64,000 bases of DNA from Rhodocaloribacter litoris (GCF_011682235.2 NZ_CP076718.1:1058608-1122607); one strand, 5' to 3'; positions 1-10,234 are shown, counted from the stretch's first letter. The notes: generated by a model from the letters alone, not told the origin. Made by a program: numbers and translations.

Positions 1-923
1 AAGAGCAACAACGCGACGCCGAGCAACCCCCAGAGCATGCCTACGCCGAGGTACACGTACGCGGTGCTTTCCGGATGCATCATCACGTGAACCCCACTGA
101 ATCCCAGGGCTGCCACGCTGAAGGCCAGGCAGAGCAGGGACGTGATACCGAATCCGAAAAACGGCAGCCGGAAAGCCGTCATGATCGTTTTCAGGGCAAT
201 GATATCGAACAAGACCTTGTAGACCCTGGAGAGCCCGTACTTCGAATGCCCGTACTTCCGGGGGTGGTGGCGCACCTTGAGCTGGGCAATGGCCGCCCCC
301 GAGAGGGCCAGCATCGTCGGCAAGAGCCGGTGCATCTCGGAATACAACCGGAACTTTTTGATCACTTCGGCCCGGTAGGCCCGGAGGGCGCAGCCGTTGT
401 CCCGGATGGGCGTACCCATCACTTTCCGGATCAACCAGTTGGCAATGCGCGAGGGGATCTTCCGGGAAATCAGGCGATCCTTGCGTTGCTCCCGCCAGCC
501 GGCCACCAGGTCATAGCCCTCGTAGACCTTTTCGACGAGCCGGCCGATGTCCTCGGGATCGTTCTGCAGATCACCGTCCATGGTCACGATGACGTCCCCG
601 CGTGCCTGCTCGAAGCCTGCATAGAGCGCAAGCGTCTGCCCGAAATTTTTGCTCAGCTTGATGAGGCGCAACCGCCGGTCCTGCCGGGCCAGTTGGAGCG
701 CCTGTTCGAAGGTGCCGTCCGTGCTGCCGTCGTCGACCAGCAACACCTCGAAGGTGTACCCCAGCGGCGCCACGGCCCGCACGATGGCCTCGCAGAGCGG
801 CCGGATCGACTCCCGTTCGTTGTAGACCGGGACGACGATGGACAGCGCCACCGCCTGTTCGGAATCGGGGGTTCCAAGGCCGCGTCTCGCCCCGGCCAGT
901 TGATCGGCAACGTCCGTGTTCAC
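1..923 (-). CDS. Polyprenol-phosphate glycosyltransferase (GT2, DPM1/GtrB-like), 3' truncated by window edge
   Basis: Transfers a sugar from a nucleotide donor to a polyprenyl phosphate at the inner face of the cytoplasmic membrane (family knowledge). The frame opens with GTG at 923 and stays open to base 1 (about 307 codons, stop outside). The GT-A fold is clear: SIVVPVYNE near residue 28, VDDGSTDGT, then the DGDLQNDPED metal/acceptor motif, and RDNGCALRAYR. The last visible part is hydrophobic (FGFGITSLLCLAFSVAALGF, then GVGMLWGLLGVALLL), as in members with two C-terminal membrane helices. The GTG overlaps the TGA of the upstream epimerase (GTGA), so the two are translationally coupled. The acceptor and sugar are unknown; the operon suggests surface-glycan assembly. 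Confidence 0.85.
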   Translation of the reverse strand, partial: MNTDVADQLAGARRGLGTPDSEQAVALSIVVPVYNERESIRPLCEAIVRAVAPLGYTFEVLLVDDGSTDGTFEQALQLARQDRRLRLIKLSKNFGQTLALYAGFEQARGDVIVTMDGDLQNDPEDIGRLVEKVYEGYDLVAGWREQRKDRLISRKIPSRIANWLIRKVMGTPIRDNGCALRAYRAEVIKKFRLYSEMHRLLPTMLALSGAAIAQLKVRHHPRKYGHSKYGLSRVYKVLFDIIALKTIMTAFRLPFFGFGITSLLCLAFSVAALGFSGVHVMMHPESTAYVYLGVGMLWGLLGVALLL

Positions 924-1960
924 AGGCTCCAGGAGATAGAGGCAATGCGTTTCCAGGGAGGAGCGCTCCGGGCCCGCTCCAGCCAGGCCAGGAAAGCACG
1001 CAGGCCCTCGCGAAACCCGGTGGTGGGTTGATACCCCAGCAGCGCCCGTGCACGCCCGATGTCCGCCCAGGTCTGGGGAACCTCGCCGGGTTGTGCCGGC
1101 AGGTGCACGCGCCGGGCCCGAACGCCCAGTTCCTCCTCGATCGCGTCCACCATCTCGAGCAGCCCGATGGCCCGGTTGCTGCCCAGGTTGATCACCTCGT
1201 AGTTCGTTCGGTCGTAGTGCATGGCCGCCCGGATACCGGCAACGATGTCGTCGATATAGGTGTAGTCCCGCCGCGTCCGGCCATCGCCGAAGAGCGGGAC
1301 GGGTTCGCCGGCGAGCATCAAACGGGCGAACTTGTGAATCGCCAGGTCGGGACGCTGACGCGGGCCGTAGACCGTGAAGAAGCGCAGGGCGATGAACCGG
1401 ATGCCGTAGAGATGGCTGTAGACGTGCCCGAGCAGCTCTCCGCTCACCTTCGTGCTCGCATACGGGCTAATGGGCCGCAGCACGTGGTCCTCTTCGCGCC
1501 AGGGTACGTTGGGATTGACCCCGTAGACGCTGCTGGACGAACCGAAGACGAACTGCCGCACCCCCCACTCATGCGCCAGTTCCAGCAGGTTCTGCGTCCC
1601 GTTGACGTTGACCTGCTGATACTCGACCGGCGCCTTGATGGAGGGACGCACGCCTGCCCGGGCCGCCAGGTGCACGATCACGTCGTACCCTCCCGCAAGC
1701 CGTTTCCGCAGCCCCTCCAGGTCGCGGATATCCGCCTCCACGAGCCGGTACCGCTCGTAGTCCCGGTGGGAGACAATGTTGGCGTGCTTGATAGCCGGGT
1801 CGTAAAACGGGTCGAAGTTGTCGACGACGGTGACGCTGGCACCCGCTGCAAGCAACTGCCCGACGAGGTGGCTTCCGATGAAGCCGGCACCGCCGGTCAC
1901 GAGGATGGCCTTCCCGGCGTGAACCTGCTCCAGATGCGGCTGATCGTTCAATGCATACAC
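920..1960 (-). CDS. NAD-dependent sugar epimerase, UDP-glucuronate 4-epimerase-like
   Basis: Extended short-chain dehydrogenase of 346 residues, usual length for nucleotide-sugar 4-epimerases. The Rossmann NAD motif GGAGFIG is at 23-29, the catalytic SSSSVYG segment at 141-147 and the YxxxK pair at Tyr167/Lys171 (YASTK). The stretch FFTVYGPRQRPDLAIHKF is typical of the UDP-glucuronate/UDP-galacturonate epimerase branch, so UDP-GlcA is the likely substrate, but the sugar cannot be proved from sequence. The gene lies 28 bp after rfbC and overlaps the following glycosyltransferase by four bases, so it belongs to the same glycan operon. Confidence 0.85.
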   Translation of the reverse strand: MYALNDQPHLEQVHAGKAILVTGGAGFIGSHLVGQLLAAGASVTVVDNFDPFYDPAIKHANIVSHRDYERYRLVEADIRDLEGLRKRLAGGYDVIVHLAARAGVRPSIKAPVEYQQVNVNGTQNLLELAHEWGVRQFVFGSSSSVYGVNPNVPWREEDHVLRPISPYASTKVSGELLGHVYSHLYGIRFIALRFFTVYGPRQRPDLAIHKFARLMLAGEPVPLFGDGRTRRDYTYIDDIVAGIRAAMHYDRTNYEVINLGSNRAIGLLEMVDAIEEELGVRARRVHLPAQPGEVPQTWADIGRARALLGYQPTTGFREGLRAFLAWLERARSAPPWKRIASISWSL

Positions 1961-1988
1961 ACGTTTTAGGTGATCTTTTCTGTGACCC

Positions 1989-2534
1989 TCAAAACAACCG
2001 CTCGGGGGGCACGTCCCGCAAGTACGGCGCGGTGGCGTCTTTGGGGGAGAGGATCGGGTCTTTCACCGGCCAGGCGATGGCCAGGTCGGGGTCGTCCCAG
2101 CGGAGGCCGCCGTCGCCGGGCGGATGGTAGACATCGGTGGTCTTGTAATGGACGAGGGCCGTCTCGCTGAGGACCACGAAGCCATGGGCGAAACCCTCGG
2201 GCACGTAGAGCTGCCGGCCGTTCGCGCCGGAGAGGATGGCGGCCGTCCACCGGCCGAACGTCGGGGAACTGCGCCGCAGATCCACCGCCACGTCGAACAC
2301 CTCACCCTGGAGAACGGTCACGAGCTTGCCCTGCGGGCGCGGGTTCTGAAAATGCAGGCCCCGGAGCACCCCTTTGTGCGAGAAAGAGACGTTATCCTGC
2401 ACGAACTGCTCCGGCAACCCGCATGCATGATACCGACGGGCCTGCCACGTCTCCAGAAAGTAGCCTCGTTCGTCCGGGTAGACGTCCGGCTCGATGAGGA
2501 GGACGCCGTCGAGTTCGGTCCGGTGTACCTTCAT
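1989..2534 (-). CDS. rfbC: dTDP-4-dehydrorhamnose 3,5-epimerase
   Basis: Cupin-fold epimerase of 181 residues, the normal family size, acting on dTDP-4-keto-6-deoxyglucose in the dTDP-L-rhamnose pathway. Visible signatures are [11 protein letters not shown], the active-site stretch [10 protein letters not shown] with the catalytic His, [11 protein letters not shown], and [10 protein letters not shown]. The ATG at 2534 overlaps the TGA of rfbA (ATGA), which decides the start. A longer open frame upstream is only the shadow of rfbA. The next step enzyme, rfbD (dTDP-4-dehydrorhamnose reductase), is not in the window. Confidence 0.95.
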   Translation of the reverse strand: MKVHRTELDGVLLIEPDVYPDERGYFLETWQARRYHACGLPEQFVQDNVSFSHKGVLRGLHFQNPRPQGKLVTVLQGEVFDVAVDLRRSSPTFGRWTAAILSGANGRQLYVPEGFAHGFVVLSETALVHYKTTDVYHPPGDGGLRWDDPDLAIAWPVKDPILSPKDATAPYLRDVPPERLF

Positions 2535-3439
2535 GCGGTCGGGGAGGCGTCGAGGGGGTGCAGGCGGGGGTCGGCGAGGAGGCGGAGCAGGTAGCGGCCG
2601 TAGGCGCTGTTGGCCATCGCCTGCGCCTGCCGTTCGAGCGCCCCGGCGTCGATCCAGCCGAGCTTGAAGGCCACCTCCTCGGGGCAGGCGATCTTGAGTC
2701 CCTGCCGCGCTTCGATGGTCTGCACGAACAGGGCTGCCTGCTGCAGGGCATCGTGCGTGCCCGTGTCCAGCCAGGCCAGGCCCCGCCCCATCAGCTCGAC
2801 GTGCAGCCGGCCGCGCTCCAGGTAGATGCGGTTGACGTCGGTGATCTCCAGCTCCCCCCGTGCCGAGGGCTTCAGCGAGGCGGCGATGTCGAGCACGTCG
2901 TTGTCGTAGAAGTACAGGCCGGTGACGGCGTAGTTCGACTTCGGGCGTGCGGGCTTCTCCTCGATGCTCACGGCCCGGCCGGCCTCGTCGAAGGCGACGA
3001 CGCCGTACCGCTCGGGGTCGCGGACGTAGTAGCCGAATACCGTGGCGCCCTCGGTGCGTGCGGCCGCCCGGCGGAGCTGTTCGGGCAGGCCGTGCCCGTA
3101 GAAGATGTTGTCGCCCAGGATCAGGCAGGAGGGGTCGCGCCCGATGAAGTCCCGGCCGATGACGAAGGCCTGTGCCAGCCCCTCGGGGCGCGGCTGCTCG
3201 GCGTAGGCGAGGTGGAGCCCCCACTGGCTGCCGTCGCCCAGGAGCTCTCGGAAGCGCGGCAGGTCGTGCGGCGTGGAGATGACCAGGATGTCACGGATCC
3301 CCGCCAGCATGAGGGTCGTCAGCGGGTAGTAGATCATCGGCTTGTCATAGACCGGCAGGAGCTGCTTGCTGACGACGCGGGTGATCGGGTACAGCCGGGT
3401 GCCGGAGCCGCCGGCCAGGATGATGCCTTTGCGCTGCAT
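2531..3439 (-). CDS. rfbA: Glucose-1-phosphate thymidylyltransferase
   Basis: Makes dTDP-glucose from dTTP and glucose-1-phosphate, the first step of dTDP-deoxysugar synthesis. The 302-residue protein matches the family length. It opens with [18 protein letters not shown] (nucleotide-binding loop) and continues with [33 protein letters not shown] and [13 protein letters not shown]. The ATG at 3439 is chosen because it precedes the N-terminal signature directly. Further upstream codons run into the ABC transporter gene on the same strand. The gene is 38 bp after that transporter and overlaps rfbC. Confidence 0.95.
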   Translation of the reverse strand: MQRKGIILAGGSGTRLYPITRVVSKQLLPVYDKPMIYYPLTTLMLAGIRDILVISTPHDLPRFRELLGDGSQWGLHLAYAEQPRPEGLAQAFVIGRDFIGRDPSCLILGDNIFYGHGLPEQLRRAAARTEGATVFGYYVRDPERYGVVAFDEAGRAVSIEEKPARPKSNYAVTGLYFYDNDVLDIAASLKPSARGELEITDVNRIYLERGRLHVELMGRGLAWLDTGTHDALQQAALFVQTIEARQGLKIACPEEVAFKLGWIDAGALERQAQAMANSAYGRYLLRLLADPRLHPLDASPTA

Positions 3440-3477
3440 GGTGCTGTCGTTGCGTGTGGAGATGCGCCCCGGGCGCG

Positions 3478-5274
3478 TCAGACCACCTCCGCCATCTGCT
3501 GGAACTCGGGGTGCGAGGCAGCGAGCTCGTCGAACGTGCCGGTGGCGTCGATGCGACCGTCCTTGAGGAAATAGAGGCGGTCGCAGCGCTGGACGGTGCT
3601 CAGCCGGTGTGCGATCATGAGGACGGTGCGGTCCCGCTTGAGGGATTCGATGGTCTCCATGACCCGGCGTTCGGTCTGGTTGTCGAGCGCGGCCGTGGCC
3701 TCGTCGAGGACGAGCACGTCGGGGTTGTGGTAGAGGGCACGGGCGAGGCCGACGCGCTGGCGCTGGCCTCCGGAGAGGCGCACGCCCCGCTCGCCGGTCA
3801 CCGTGTCGAGCCCCTCGGGCAGGCTCCGGACGAAGTCGGCCAGCTGGGCGGCTTCGAGTGCGGCCCACACCTTCGCGTCGTCGATCTCGCCGTCCGGGAT
3901 GCCGAAGGCCACGTTGCGGCGGAGCGTGTCGTCGAGCAGCACGATGACCTGCGGCACGTAGCCGACGTGGTCGAGCCAGCCGCGGAGGTTGTCGTGGATG
4001 TCCACCCCGTCGACGGTGACGCGCCCCTGCTGCGGCCGGAGCAGGCCGAGGATGACGTTGACCAGGGTCGACTTGCCCGAGCCGGTGCTGCCGACGAACG
4101 CCACCGACTCGCCTTTCCGGACCTCCAGCGTGACGCCGTGGAGCGCCGGACGGCCGGCATCAGGATAGGTGTAGGTGACGTCCTCGACGCGGATCACACG
4201 CTCGAAGGCTAGCGGCGGCGGGGGCGGCTGCTTCTTCTGGCGCTTCCACGACGGCCCCTCCAGCCGCTGCAGGTCCTCGACGATGTGCGGGATGGCGGCC
4301 CCGCTGAACTGGATCTGGCTGATGCTGCCCACCATCTGCCCGATGCTCTGGCGCAGCCGCACGATGGCGGCCCCGTAGAGCGCCAGCATCGGCACCAGCG
4401 AGGCCGCGTCCGTCCCGACCAGTACCAGCACCATGACGATCCCCAGCAACCCCACCACGGCCACCATCTCGAGCACGTTCGGCGAGGCCTGGCGAATCAC
4501 CTGGTGTAGCCGCATGACCCGGGCAAAGTTAGCCACGCTGCGGTGAAAAACCTGTTCGAAGTAACGCTCGCGTCCCAGCACACGCATGTCTACGAGGGCC
4601 GAGAGCCCCTGGGTGACAGCCTTGATGACCTCCTTTCGTTCGTGCTTGGCCTCGATGCCGTAATGCTGCAACCGGTGTTTGAAGATGCGCAGGAAACCCC
4701 AGCTCGCCCCGCCAACCAGTGCGATCCCCACCACCGCAATACCCGGGGTGGTCACCAGCAACAGCACCACGGTGAAAAGGGTCATCATGCCCGCCATCGT
4801 CAAGGTCAGGAGCGGGTTGATGACGCCGGTCATGATCTCCTTCGTCTCCGTGGTAATGTTGCGGAGCAACTCGGCCGTGTTGCGGTTCAGGTGAAATTCC
4901 CACGGCGCGCGCAGGTAGGCACGGAAGAGCCGGTCGGCCAGGCGCACCCGGTGAAACTCGGTAACTTGCACCTGCAGGTAGTAGACGCCGTAGAGATAGA
5001 GGTTCTTGAACAGAAAGACCACGATCAGCAGGCCGGCGCCCCAGAGCACCAGCTCACGACCAGTGGTGATGTCCAGCGCTTCCAGGATGGAGGCGGCCGC
5101 CGGGATCGCCATCACCTTCTCCGGGACGGCCAGCGTGGCCACGAAAGCGGGCACGGCCCCGATGCCCACCACGTCGAGGAAGGCCCCCAGGATCATCATC
5201 ACCAGCAGGCCCAGGTACTTGAGCTTGTCCTGCCGGCTGAAGAGCGGTCGTATGAGGTTCAGGCGTTCGAGCAT
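3478..5274 (-). CDS. ABC exporter half-transporter with fused ATPase (PglK/MsbA-like, probable lipid-linked glycan flippase)
   Basis: 598 residues: an N-terminal transmembrane domain of about six helices (roughly residues 20-320) and a nucleotide-binding domain from about 360. Walker A is GSTGSGKS at 395-402, the signature LSGGQ at 500-504, Walker B LVLDE at 521-525 and the H-loop His at 556, so the ATPase looks functional. A proline-rich linker with five prolines in a row joins the domains near 350. Placement inside an rfb operon, three bases after rfbB, suggests export of a lipid-linked sugar or oligosaccharide. A lipid or peptide substrate cannot be excluded. Confidence 0.85.
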   Translation of the reverse strand: MLERLNLIRPLFSRQDKLKYLGLLVMMILGAFLDVVGIGAVPAFVATLAVPEKVMAIPAAASILEALDITTGRELVLWGAGLLIVVFLFKNLYLYGVYYLQVQVTEFHRVRLADRLFRAYLRAPWEFHLNRNTAELLRNITTETKEIMTGVINPLLTLTMAGMMTLFTVVLLLVTTPGIAVVGIALVGGASWGFLRIFKHRLQHYGIEAKHERKEVIKAVTQGLSALVDMRVLGRERYFEQVFHRSVANFARVMRLHQVIRQASPNVLEMVAVVGLLGIVMVLVLVGTDAASLVPMLALYGAAIVRLRQSIGQMVGSISQIQFSGAAIPHIVEDLQRLEGPSWKRQKKQPPPPPLAFERVIRVEDVTYTYPDAGRPALHGVTLEVRKGESVAFVGSTGSGKSTLVNVILGLLRPQQGRVTVDGVDIHDNLRGWLDHVGYVPQVIVLLDDTLRRNVAFGIPDGEIDDAKVWAALEAAQLADFVRSLPEGLDTVTGERGVRLSGGQRQRVGLARALYHNPDVLVLDEATAALDNQTERRVMETIESLKRDRTVLMIAHRLSTVQRCDRLYFLKDGRIDATGTFDELAASHPEFQQMAEVV

Positions 5275-5277
5275 AGG

Positions 5278-6357
5278 TCAGTCGTTCGTCACGCCGGCCA
5301 GGCCCAGGCGTCGCAGATCATACTTGCCGTCGGTCACCTCGCGGCACCAGTCCAGGTGATCCAGGTACCACTGCACGGTCTTTCGGAGGCCGGTCTCAAA
5401 GGTCTCCGCCGGTCGCCAGCCCAGCTCCCGCTCGATCTTCGCCGGGTCGATCGCGTAGCGAAAGTCGTGGCCGGGGCGATCCTGCACGAACGTGATGAGG
5501 TCTTCGTGCCGCGGCACCCCGGGGTCGGGCGCCAGCTCGTCGAGCAGCGCACAGATGGCCCGCACCACGTCGATGTTGCGTCGCTCGCTGCGGCCCCCCA
5601 CGTTGTAGGTCTCTCCCGGCGTGCCGTGCTCGAGCACCGTCAGCAGGGCATCCACATGGTCGTCCACGTAGAGCCAGTCCCGCACGTTCTCGCCGCGCCC
5701 GTAGACCGGGATGGGCTTGCGCTGGATGGCGTTCAGGATGACCACCGGGATGAGCTTCTCGGGATACTGGTACGGGCCGTAGTTGTTCGAGCAGTTCGTC
5801 ACGAGGACGGGCAGGCCGTAGGTGTGGTGCCAGGCCCGCGCCAGGTGGTCGGAGGACGCCTTGCTGGCCGAATAGGGCGAGCTGGGCCGGTAGGGCGTCT
5901 CCTCCGTGAAATAGCCCTCGGGGCCGAGCATGCCGTAGACCTCGTCCGTCGAGACGTGCAGGAAGCGGAACGCCGCCCGGCCGGCCGCATCGAGGCCTTC
6001 CCAGTAGTGACGCGCCGCTTCGAGGAGCGTGTACGTGCCGAGGATGTTCGTGTGGATGAACGCCGCCGGCCCGTCGATGGAGCGGTCCACGTGCGACTCG
6101 GCCGCCAGGTGCATCACGGCGCAGGGGCGGTAGGTGGCGAACAGCCGGGCGACGGCCTTCGCGTCCGCGATGTCCACCCGTTCGAAGTGATAGCGGGGGT
6201 CGTCCGCCACCGGGGCGACCGTGCTCAGGTTGCCCGCATACGTCAGCTTGTCGACGTTGACGACGGTGTAGCCCGTGCGGCGGATCAGCCGGCGCACCAG
6301 CGCCGAGCCGATGAACCCGGCCCCGCCGGTAACCAGAATGACTTGTTTCATCTTCAT
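5278..6357 (-). CDS. rfbB: dTDP-glucose 4,6-dehydratase
   Basis: Converts dTDP-glucose to dTDP-4-keto-6-deoxyglucose using tightly bound NAD. The 359-residue product starts [20 protein letters not shown] (NAD loop) and carries [19 protein letters not shown], the STDEVYG active-site motif with Asp-Glu, and the YSASKAS Tyr/Lys pair. All are diagnostic for RfbB. The ATG at 6357 is preferred to in-frame codons further upstream because the fold begins there and the upstream codons have no conserved features. It is the first gene of the operon rfbB-ABC-rfbA-rfbC-epimerase-glycosyltransferase. Confidence 0.95.
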   Translation of the reverse strand: MKMKQVILVTGGAGFIGSALVRRLIRRTGYTVVNVDKLTYAGNLSTVAPVADDPRYHFERVDIADAKAVARLFATYRPCAVMHLAAESHVDRSIDGPAAFIHTNILGTYTLLEAARHYWEGLDAAGRAAFRFLHVSTDEVYGMLGPEGYFTEETPYRPSSPYSASKASSDHLARAWHHTYGLPVLVTNCSNNYGPYQYPEKLIPVVILNAIQRKPIPVYGRGENVRDWLYVDDHVDALLTVLEHGTPGETYNVGGRSERRNIDVVRAICALLDELAPDPGVPRHEDLITFVQDRPGHDFRYAIDPAKIERELGWRPAETFETGLRKTVQWYLDHLDWCREVTDGKYDLRRLGLAGVTND

Positions 6358-6814
6358 GCTAAGAATGCAAAGCGGGCACGGCTCCGCCACGTCGGTTACA
6401 TCTCGAGATGAAAACCGACCGCTCCGTACGGTTCCGAAGAAAACAGGGCGGATTCCCGGCCTGTCCAAACCCGGATACGGACACAACTTACAATGCTAAC
6501 ACATCGACGAAACAGGCGGTCCCTTAACACATCGTCAAGAAATGACGGGCAGACCGCCGGCCCGATCGTATGGTTCCATCGATGCTACAGCATGCGGATG
6601 CCTTCTCCGACCTCACCGTGTACACGGCGCTGTTTCCCATTGAAACCCGAACGCGCCGTATACACGTCCGACAGACTGCCGAAGCGTGCCAGCGACGAGG
6701 AAGCCCTCCGGCTCAACTCCCCCGAGACACGCGTGCAGGGATACCCGGAGGAGATCTTTTCTCTCTTCGGCCGTCGAGATGACATGAGGGTACGGATTGT
6801 ATCTGAGCGCTCTG
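6358..6814. other. Gene-free interval between rfbB and the SLBB-protein gene
   Basis: About 457 bases. Short frames exist on both strands, but none has a recognisable domain, a convincing ribosome-binding site or a coding-like composition. The part next to 6357 should hold the promoter of the rfb operon. I could not identify -10/-35 elements with confidence. The end near 6800 is downstream of the SLBB-protein gene and shows only short imperfect inverted repeats. Confidence 0.5.
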
Positions 6815-7318
6815 TCAGAGATTGCGCAGCCGCTCGACCAGCAGGGCAACGGTTCCGATGCTGGTCAGGATGGTCAGCGCATCCCGCCACTGAAAGCCCT
6901 GCCGCACGCGAGACTCGACCATGACGATATCCCCCTCCTGCAAAACCGGATAGGCGCCGGGATGAGCCAGCATCTGCTCAATAGGTTCGTCATAGAGCAC
7001 TTCGCGCCGCCCGCCTCCCGTCTCCCGGAAAAGTTTGATCCGATACTTGACGGACTGCCCCGGCCCGCCGGGTGCCATGGAGAAGCCTGTCAGCGCGAGC
7101 AGGCGGCCCAGATCGGTGCCGTCGCTGACCTCATAGATGCCGGTGCTCGCCGACCCGACCACGAGCACCTGGATGGTTGCATCACCAGGCTGGGTGAAGA
7201 CATGGTATGACGTCCCCGTTGCGGTGATGCTGTTGTGGCGCCCGAACGCCTGCCCCTGCGCGGGCAGCGTCGCCAGGCCGGTCACCAGAAGCAGGGACAG
7301 TATACAGAGGATACGCAT
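6815..7318 (-). CDS. Secreted SLBB-like polysaccharide-export-associated protein
   Basis: 167 residues. It has an N-terminal signal peptide (MRILCILSLLLVTGLATLPAQGQA). The following domain resembles the soluble-ligand-binding beta-grasp (SLBB) domains of Wza-type exporters: VLVVGSASTGIYEVSDGTDLG, later PGAYPVLQEGDIVMVESR. A hydrophobic segment, ALTILTSIGTVALLV, lies near the C-terminus. The protein is much shorter than a full Wza outer-membrane channel and shows no PES motif. It is therefore more likely an accessory periplasmic component than the pore. It lies 87 bp downstream of the BY-kinase gene, which supports a role in exopolysaccharide export or chain-length control. Confidence 0.7.
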   Translation of the reverse strand: MRILCILSLLLVTGLATLPAQGQAFGRHNSITATGTSYHVFTQPGDATIQVLVVGSASTGIYEVSDGTDLGRLLALTGFSMAPGGPGQSVKYRIKLFRETGGGRREVLYDEPIEQMLAHPGAYPVLQEGDIVMVESRVRQGFQWRDALTILTSIGTVALLVERLRNL

Positions 7319-7405
7319 GGTAAAAGAAGCTCCTTAGGGCACAACACCGCAGGCCCGAAACGCAGTGGTTTGCCGGATAAAACGGACAGGGGCGTCTCCG
7401 GTTGT

Positions 7406-9748
7406 TCAGCCTTCCGTGAGGGCCTTCACGTCGCGATAGCCGTAGGTACCGTATTCGCTGGTATACTGTGCATAGCGATCGTAGTGGCGAAAACGGTACT
7501 TATAGCCGTAGGCCATGGACACGTTGAAGCCGTTGAGCACGGTTCCGATCGTCGGCGTCCCGACACTCTCGAGCGACTCCACGGCGAAGTCGAACTCGCC
7601 TTCCTTGGTGTGCCCGGCCCGCACGACGAGCAGCGCGAGGTCGCTCTGGGTAGCCAGCAGCGCCGCATCGGTGGCCACACGCACCGGCGGTGTATCTATG
7701 ATAATGACATCGAACTGTGCACGCAACGTCTCGAGCAGGTCGCGCATGCTCCGCGTGGCGAAGAGCTCCGACGAGCGGGAAACCACCTTGCCGGCCGGAA
7801 CGATCCAGAGGTTGTCGATCTTCGAGCGCACCAGGCGTTCGTCGAAGGCGGGGTCGCGCGCGAGGAAGTGCGCCAGGCCCGGCCCCATTTCAAGGCCGAA
7901 GAGCTGGTGAATGCGGGGGCGCCGCAGGTCGGCATCGATCAGCACGGTACGGCGCCCGGCCTCGGCCATGACCACGGCCAGGTTGGCGGCCGTGGTGGAC
8001 TTGCCCTCCTCCACGCTGGCACTCGTGACGACGATGGTCTCCACGACAACGTCCGGCCGGCTGAACTGGATGTTGGTCCGCAGGTGGCGGTACGACTCGA
8101 CCACCGGCGACATCGGGTTGAGCAGCGTCACCAGTCCGGTCGCGAGGCGTTGCCCGTCCCGCTCGATGAAGTCCTTGCCGCGGGCTTCCTCTTTGATCAT
8201 GGGCCGGAGATCCGGCACGGTCCCCAGCACCTTGTACCCCCGGTGACGAAGCTGCTCGGGCTTGAAGAAGCGGTTGTCGAGCTTGTCTCGGACGATGGCC
8301 AGCCCGAGCCCGGCGAGCAGGCCGAAGAAAAGCCCCAGCACGAGATAGCGCATGCGGTCCGGGCGCACGGGTTCCGCGGGCTGCTTCGCCACACGGAGGA
8401 CGCGGGCATAGCCCGGCTCCGACTCCTCGGTGACGCGGACGTCCTGCAGCCGGGATACGACCGCCGCGTACATCTGCTCGGCATACTGGCGCCGGCGTTC
8501 GAGTTCGGTCATCTCCCGCGCCTGCTGCGGGATCGTGCGCAGCTCACGCTGGTACTCCTGGAGGCGCCGGTCCATCACCCCGATCTTAGCCTCCAGCTCG
8601 CTGATGGCAATCTCGGCCTCGGCGACCTGCTGCCGGAGGTTGGTGACGTAGGACAGCCCGGCTTCCCCACCGGAAACCCCGCCGGTGGCGGTCACCTCGT
8701 CGAAATACTGCTGGGACAGTTCGTCCAGCTTGTTCCGCAACCGCCGGATGTCCTGGTTGAGGGGGGCCAGGCGCGGATCGTCCGGGCTCAGCCCCGGATT
8801 GCGGCGGAGATAATTCTCCAGGTCCAGTTCTTTCTCGGTGAGTTGCGCGCGCACCTGGCGGAGCTGTTCATCGAGGTTCGAGGCAATGCGCTGCACCAGC
8901 CGCGGGCTGATCTGGCTCAACTCCTCCTTGAGCACCTGGAGCGAGGCCCGGCGCGTCTGCAAGTCGATGCGGGCGGCGTCCCGCTGTGCCTCCAGTTCGG
9001 CGATCTTCTGGACGAGGTAGCTGCCGGCCTGGTCGAGCCCGACGGCGCCTTCCCGGCTGAGGTAGGCCTGCACGGAGGCCTCGGCCTCCTGCAGCTCCTG
9101 CAGGCGTTTCTGCTCCTGTTCCTCCAGCAGCTTACGCGCCGCCGTGATGTGGGCGCGGCTCGCCTCCTGCGTCAGGTGCACGTATTCCTCCGCGTAGAGG
9201 TTCGCCAGGAGCATGGCTTCCCGGGGCGAGGTGCTGACCCCGGTGATGCGGATGATGTTGTTGCCGTCCCGGCCCTCCGGCTCGAACCGGGGGTAGCCGC
9301 TCAGGGCAACCCCGGCCAGTTCGGGATTCGTCTCCTGCTCATGCTGAAGCCGCCGGTGGACCCGCCGGTGCAGGCTGTCCGACAGGTAAAGCAGCTGGAT
9401 CTCGCCCATCAACGTCCGATCGTTTCGGGCAAAGAGGTTGTCGTCGAAGCCGGCCGGCGAGGTGGTCGTTGCGGTGGTGGTACGCCGCCCCTGCAGGTCC
9501 AGGATCACGAAACTCGCGGCTTCATACTCCGGCTCCAGCGTGTACGTGTACGCGGCCACGGAACCGGCAACGACCAGAAACGCCAGGATGATGAGCCAGC
9601 GACGGCGGTAGAGCAGGTCCAGCAGGTTTTCAATCTGGGCCCGGCCGCTCGGGGCCGGCATGGCCTCGTAATAGGCCCCCTCGCCCCCGTCCAGGCCACC
9701 GGCATAGCCATCCGGTCCTCCACTACGCCTGCGATAAACTGAAGCCAT
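7406..9748 (-). CDS. Wzz-domain bacterial tyrosine kinase (polysaccharide co-polymerase, GumC/ExoP + CpsD fusion)
   Basis: 780 residues. Domains in order: Wzz N-terminal membrane helix at about 50-68 (RRWLIILAFLVVAGSVAAYT), a long periplasmic region with coiled coil (about 190-430), a second helix near 465-482 (YLVLGLFFGLLAGLGLAIV), then a cytoplasmic BY-kinase. Walker A (SASVEEGKST) is near 575, a Walker A'-type DADLRRPR follows, and VIIIDTPP is near 683. The tail is a tyrosine cluster (YGYKYRFRHYDRYAQYTSEY), the usual autophosphorylation region. Such proteins control polymer length and assembly of capsule or exopolysaccharide together with a Wza-like exporter. Transcribed with the SLBB-like gene. 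Confidence 0.93.
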   Translation of the reverse strand: MASVYRRRSGGPDGYAGGLDGGEGAYYEAMPAPSGRAQIENLLDLLYRRRWLIILAFLVVAGSVAAYTYTLEPEYEAASFVILDLQGRRTTTATTTSPAGFDDNLFARNDRTLMGEIQLLYLSDSLHRRVHRRLQHEQETNPELAGVALSGYPRFEPEGRDGNNIIRITGVSTSPREAMLLANLYAEEYVHLTQEASRAHITAARKLLEEQEQKRLQELQEAEASVQAYLSREGAVGLDQAGSYLVQKIAELEAQRDAARIDLQTRRASLQVLKEELSQISPRLVQRIASNLDEQLRQVRAQLTEKELDLENYLRRNPGLSPDDPRLAPLNQDIRRLRNKLDELSQQYFDEVTATGGVSGGEAGLSYVTNLRQQVAEAEIAISELEAKIGVMDRRLQEYQRELRTIPQQAREMTELERRRQYAEQMYAAVVSRLQDVRVTEESEPGYARVLRVAKQPAEPVRPDRMRYLVLGLFFGLLAGLGLAIVRDKLDNRFFKPEQLRHRGYKVLGTVPDLRPMIKEEARGKDFIERDGQRLATGLVTLLNPMSPVVESYRHLRTNIQFSRPDVVVETIVVTSASVEEGKSTTAANLAVVMAEAGRRTVLIDADLRRPRIHQLFGLEMGPGLAHFLARDPAFDERLVRSKIDNLWIVPAGKVVSRSSELFATRSMRDLLETLRAQFDVIIIDTPPVRVATDAALLATQSDLALLVVRAGHTKEGEFDFAVESLESVGTPTIGTVLNGFNVSMAYGYKYRFRHYDRYAQYTSEYGTYGYRDVKALTEG

Positions 9749-10234
9749 AAGCAGTCACTCAAGAAATGGGGAGATCAGACGACCTGAGACACCAGGGTGC
9801 CCGTCCGGCACCATCGCCCCGTGTTACGTAGCTACCGTTGAAAAGATCGAATCACAAAGCCTATGCCGAACACAACACCGCTGAAAGGTCGAAGCAGCAC
9901 GGGGCAGGCATAGCCCGGCCATGTTTTCACTTCATGAACCATCAATATACTGAAAGTATAGCGCTTTTGATGCCGATGTCCTAACAATTTTTCCGGAGTC
10001 CCCCGATCCGGCCGGTTCAGACGGGACCCTCAACCCAAACACGGATGATCCTGCAAGGCTTTTCGATCTCAGCTTGAGCCGGTCTCTTCAGGCTTTTATC
10101 AGTTTCTCGTCTCATCCTGGGACGTGTCCCCGCTTTCAACGCGGCCCGTGTGCCCTGGTCTCTTCTGGCATCCTCCTTGCAGATGTCGTCGCCCGAAGAG
10201 GCAACCGGCTCTCCGATCCCGGACCTATGCACCT
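9749..10234. other. Divergent regulatory interval between the BY-kinase and AraC-type genes
   Basis: About 486 bases without a supported gene. It must contain the divergent promoters for the exopolysaccharide operon (minus) and the AraC-type regulator (plus). The central part (about 9840-10000) is locally AT-richer than the surroundings, which fits promoters. It holds the palindrome described separately at 9946-9960. Confidence 0.5.
9946..9960. promoter_or_regulatory. Palindrome TATACTGAAAGTATA, candidate operator
   Basis: A perfect 6-bp inverted repeat (TATACT / AGTATA) around a 3-base centre. It lies in the AT-rich part of the divergent BY-kinase / araC interval. Its position, symmetry and rarity of AT-rich sequence in this genome suggest a protein-binding site. 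No regulator is assigned. Confidence 0.35.

Noticed and set aside
7235-9742. 835-codon open frame on the plus strand opposite the BY-kinase gene
   Set aside because: It is an antisense shadow produced by high GC in the third codon position; no domain is recognisable. The same applies to long antisense frames at 46738-48924 and 61414-63804.
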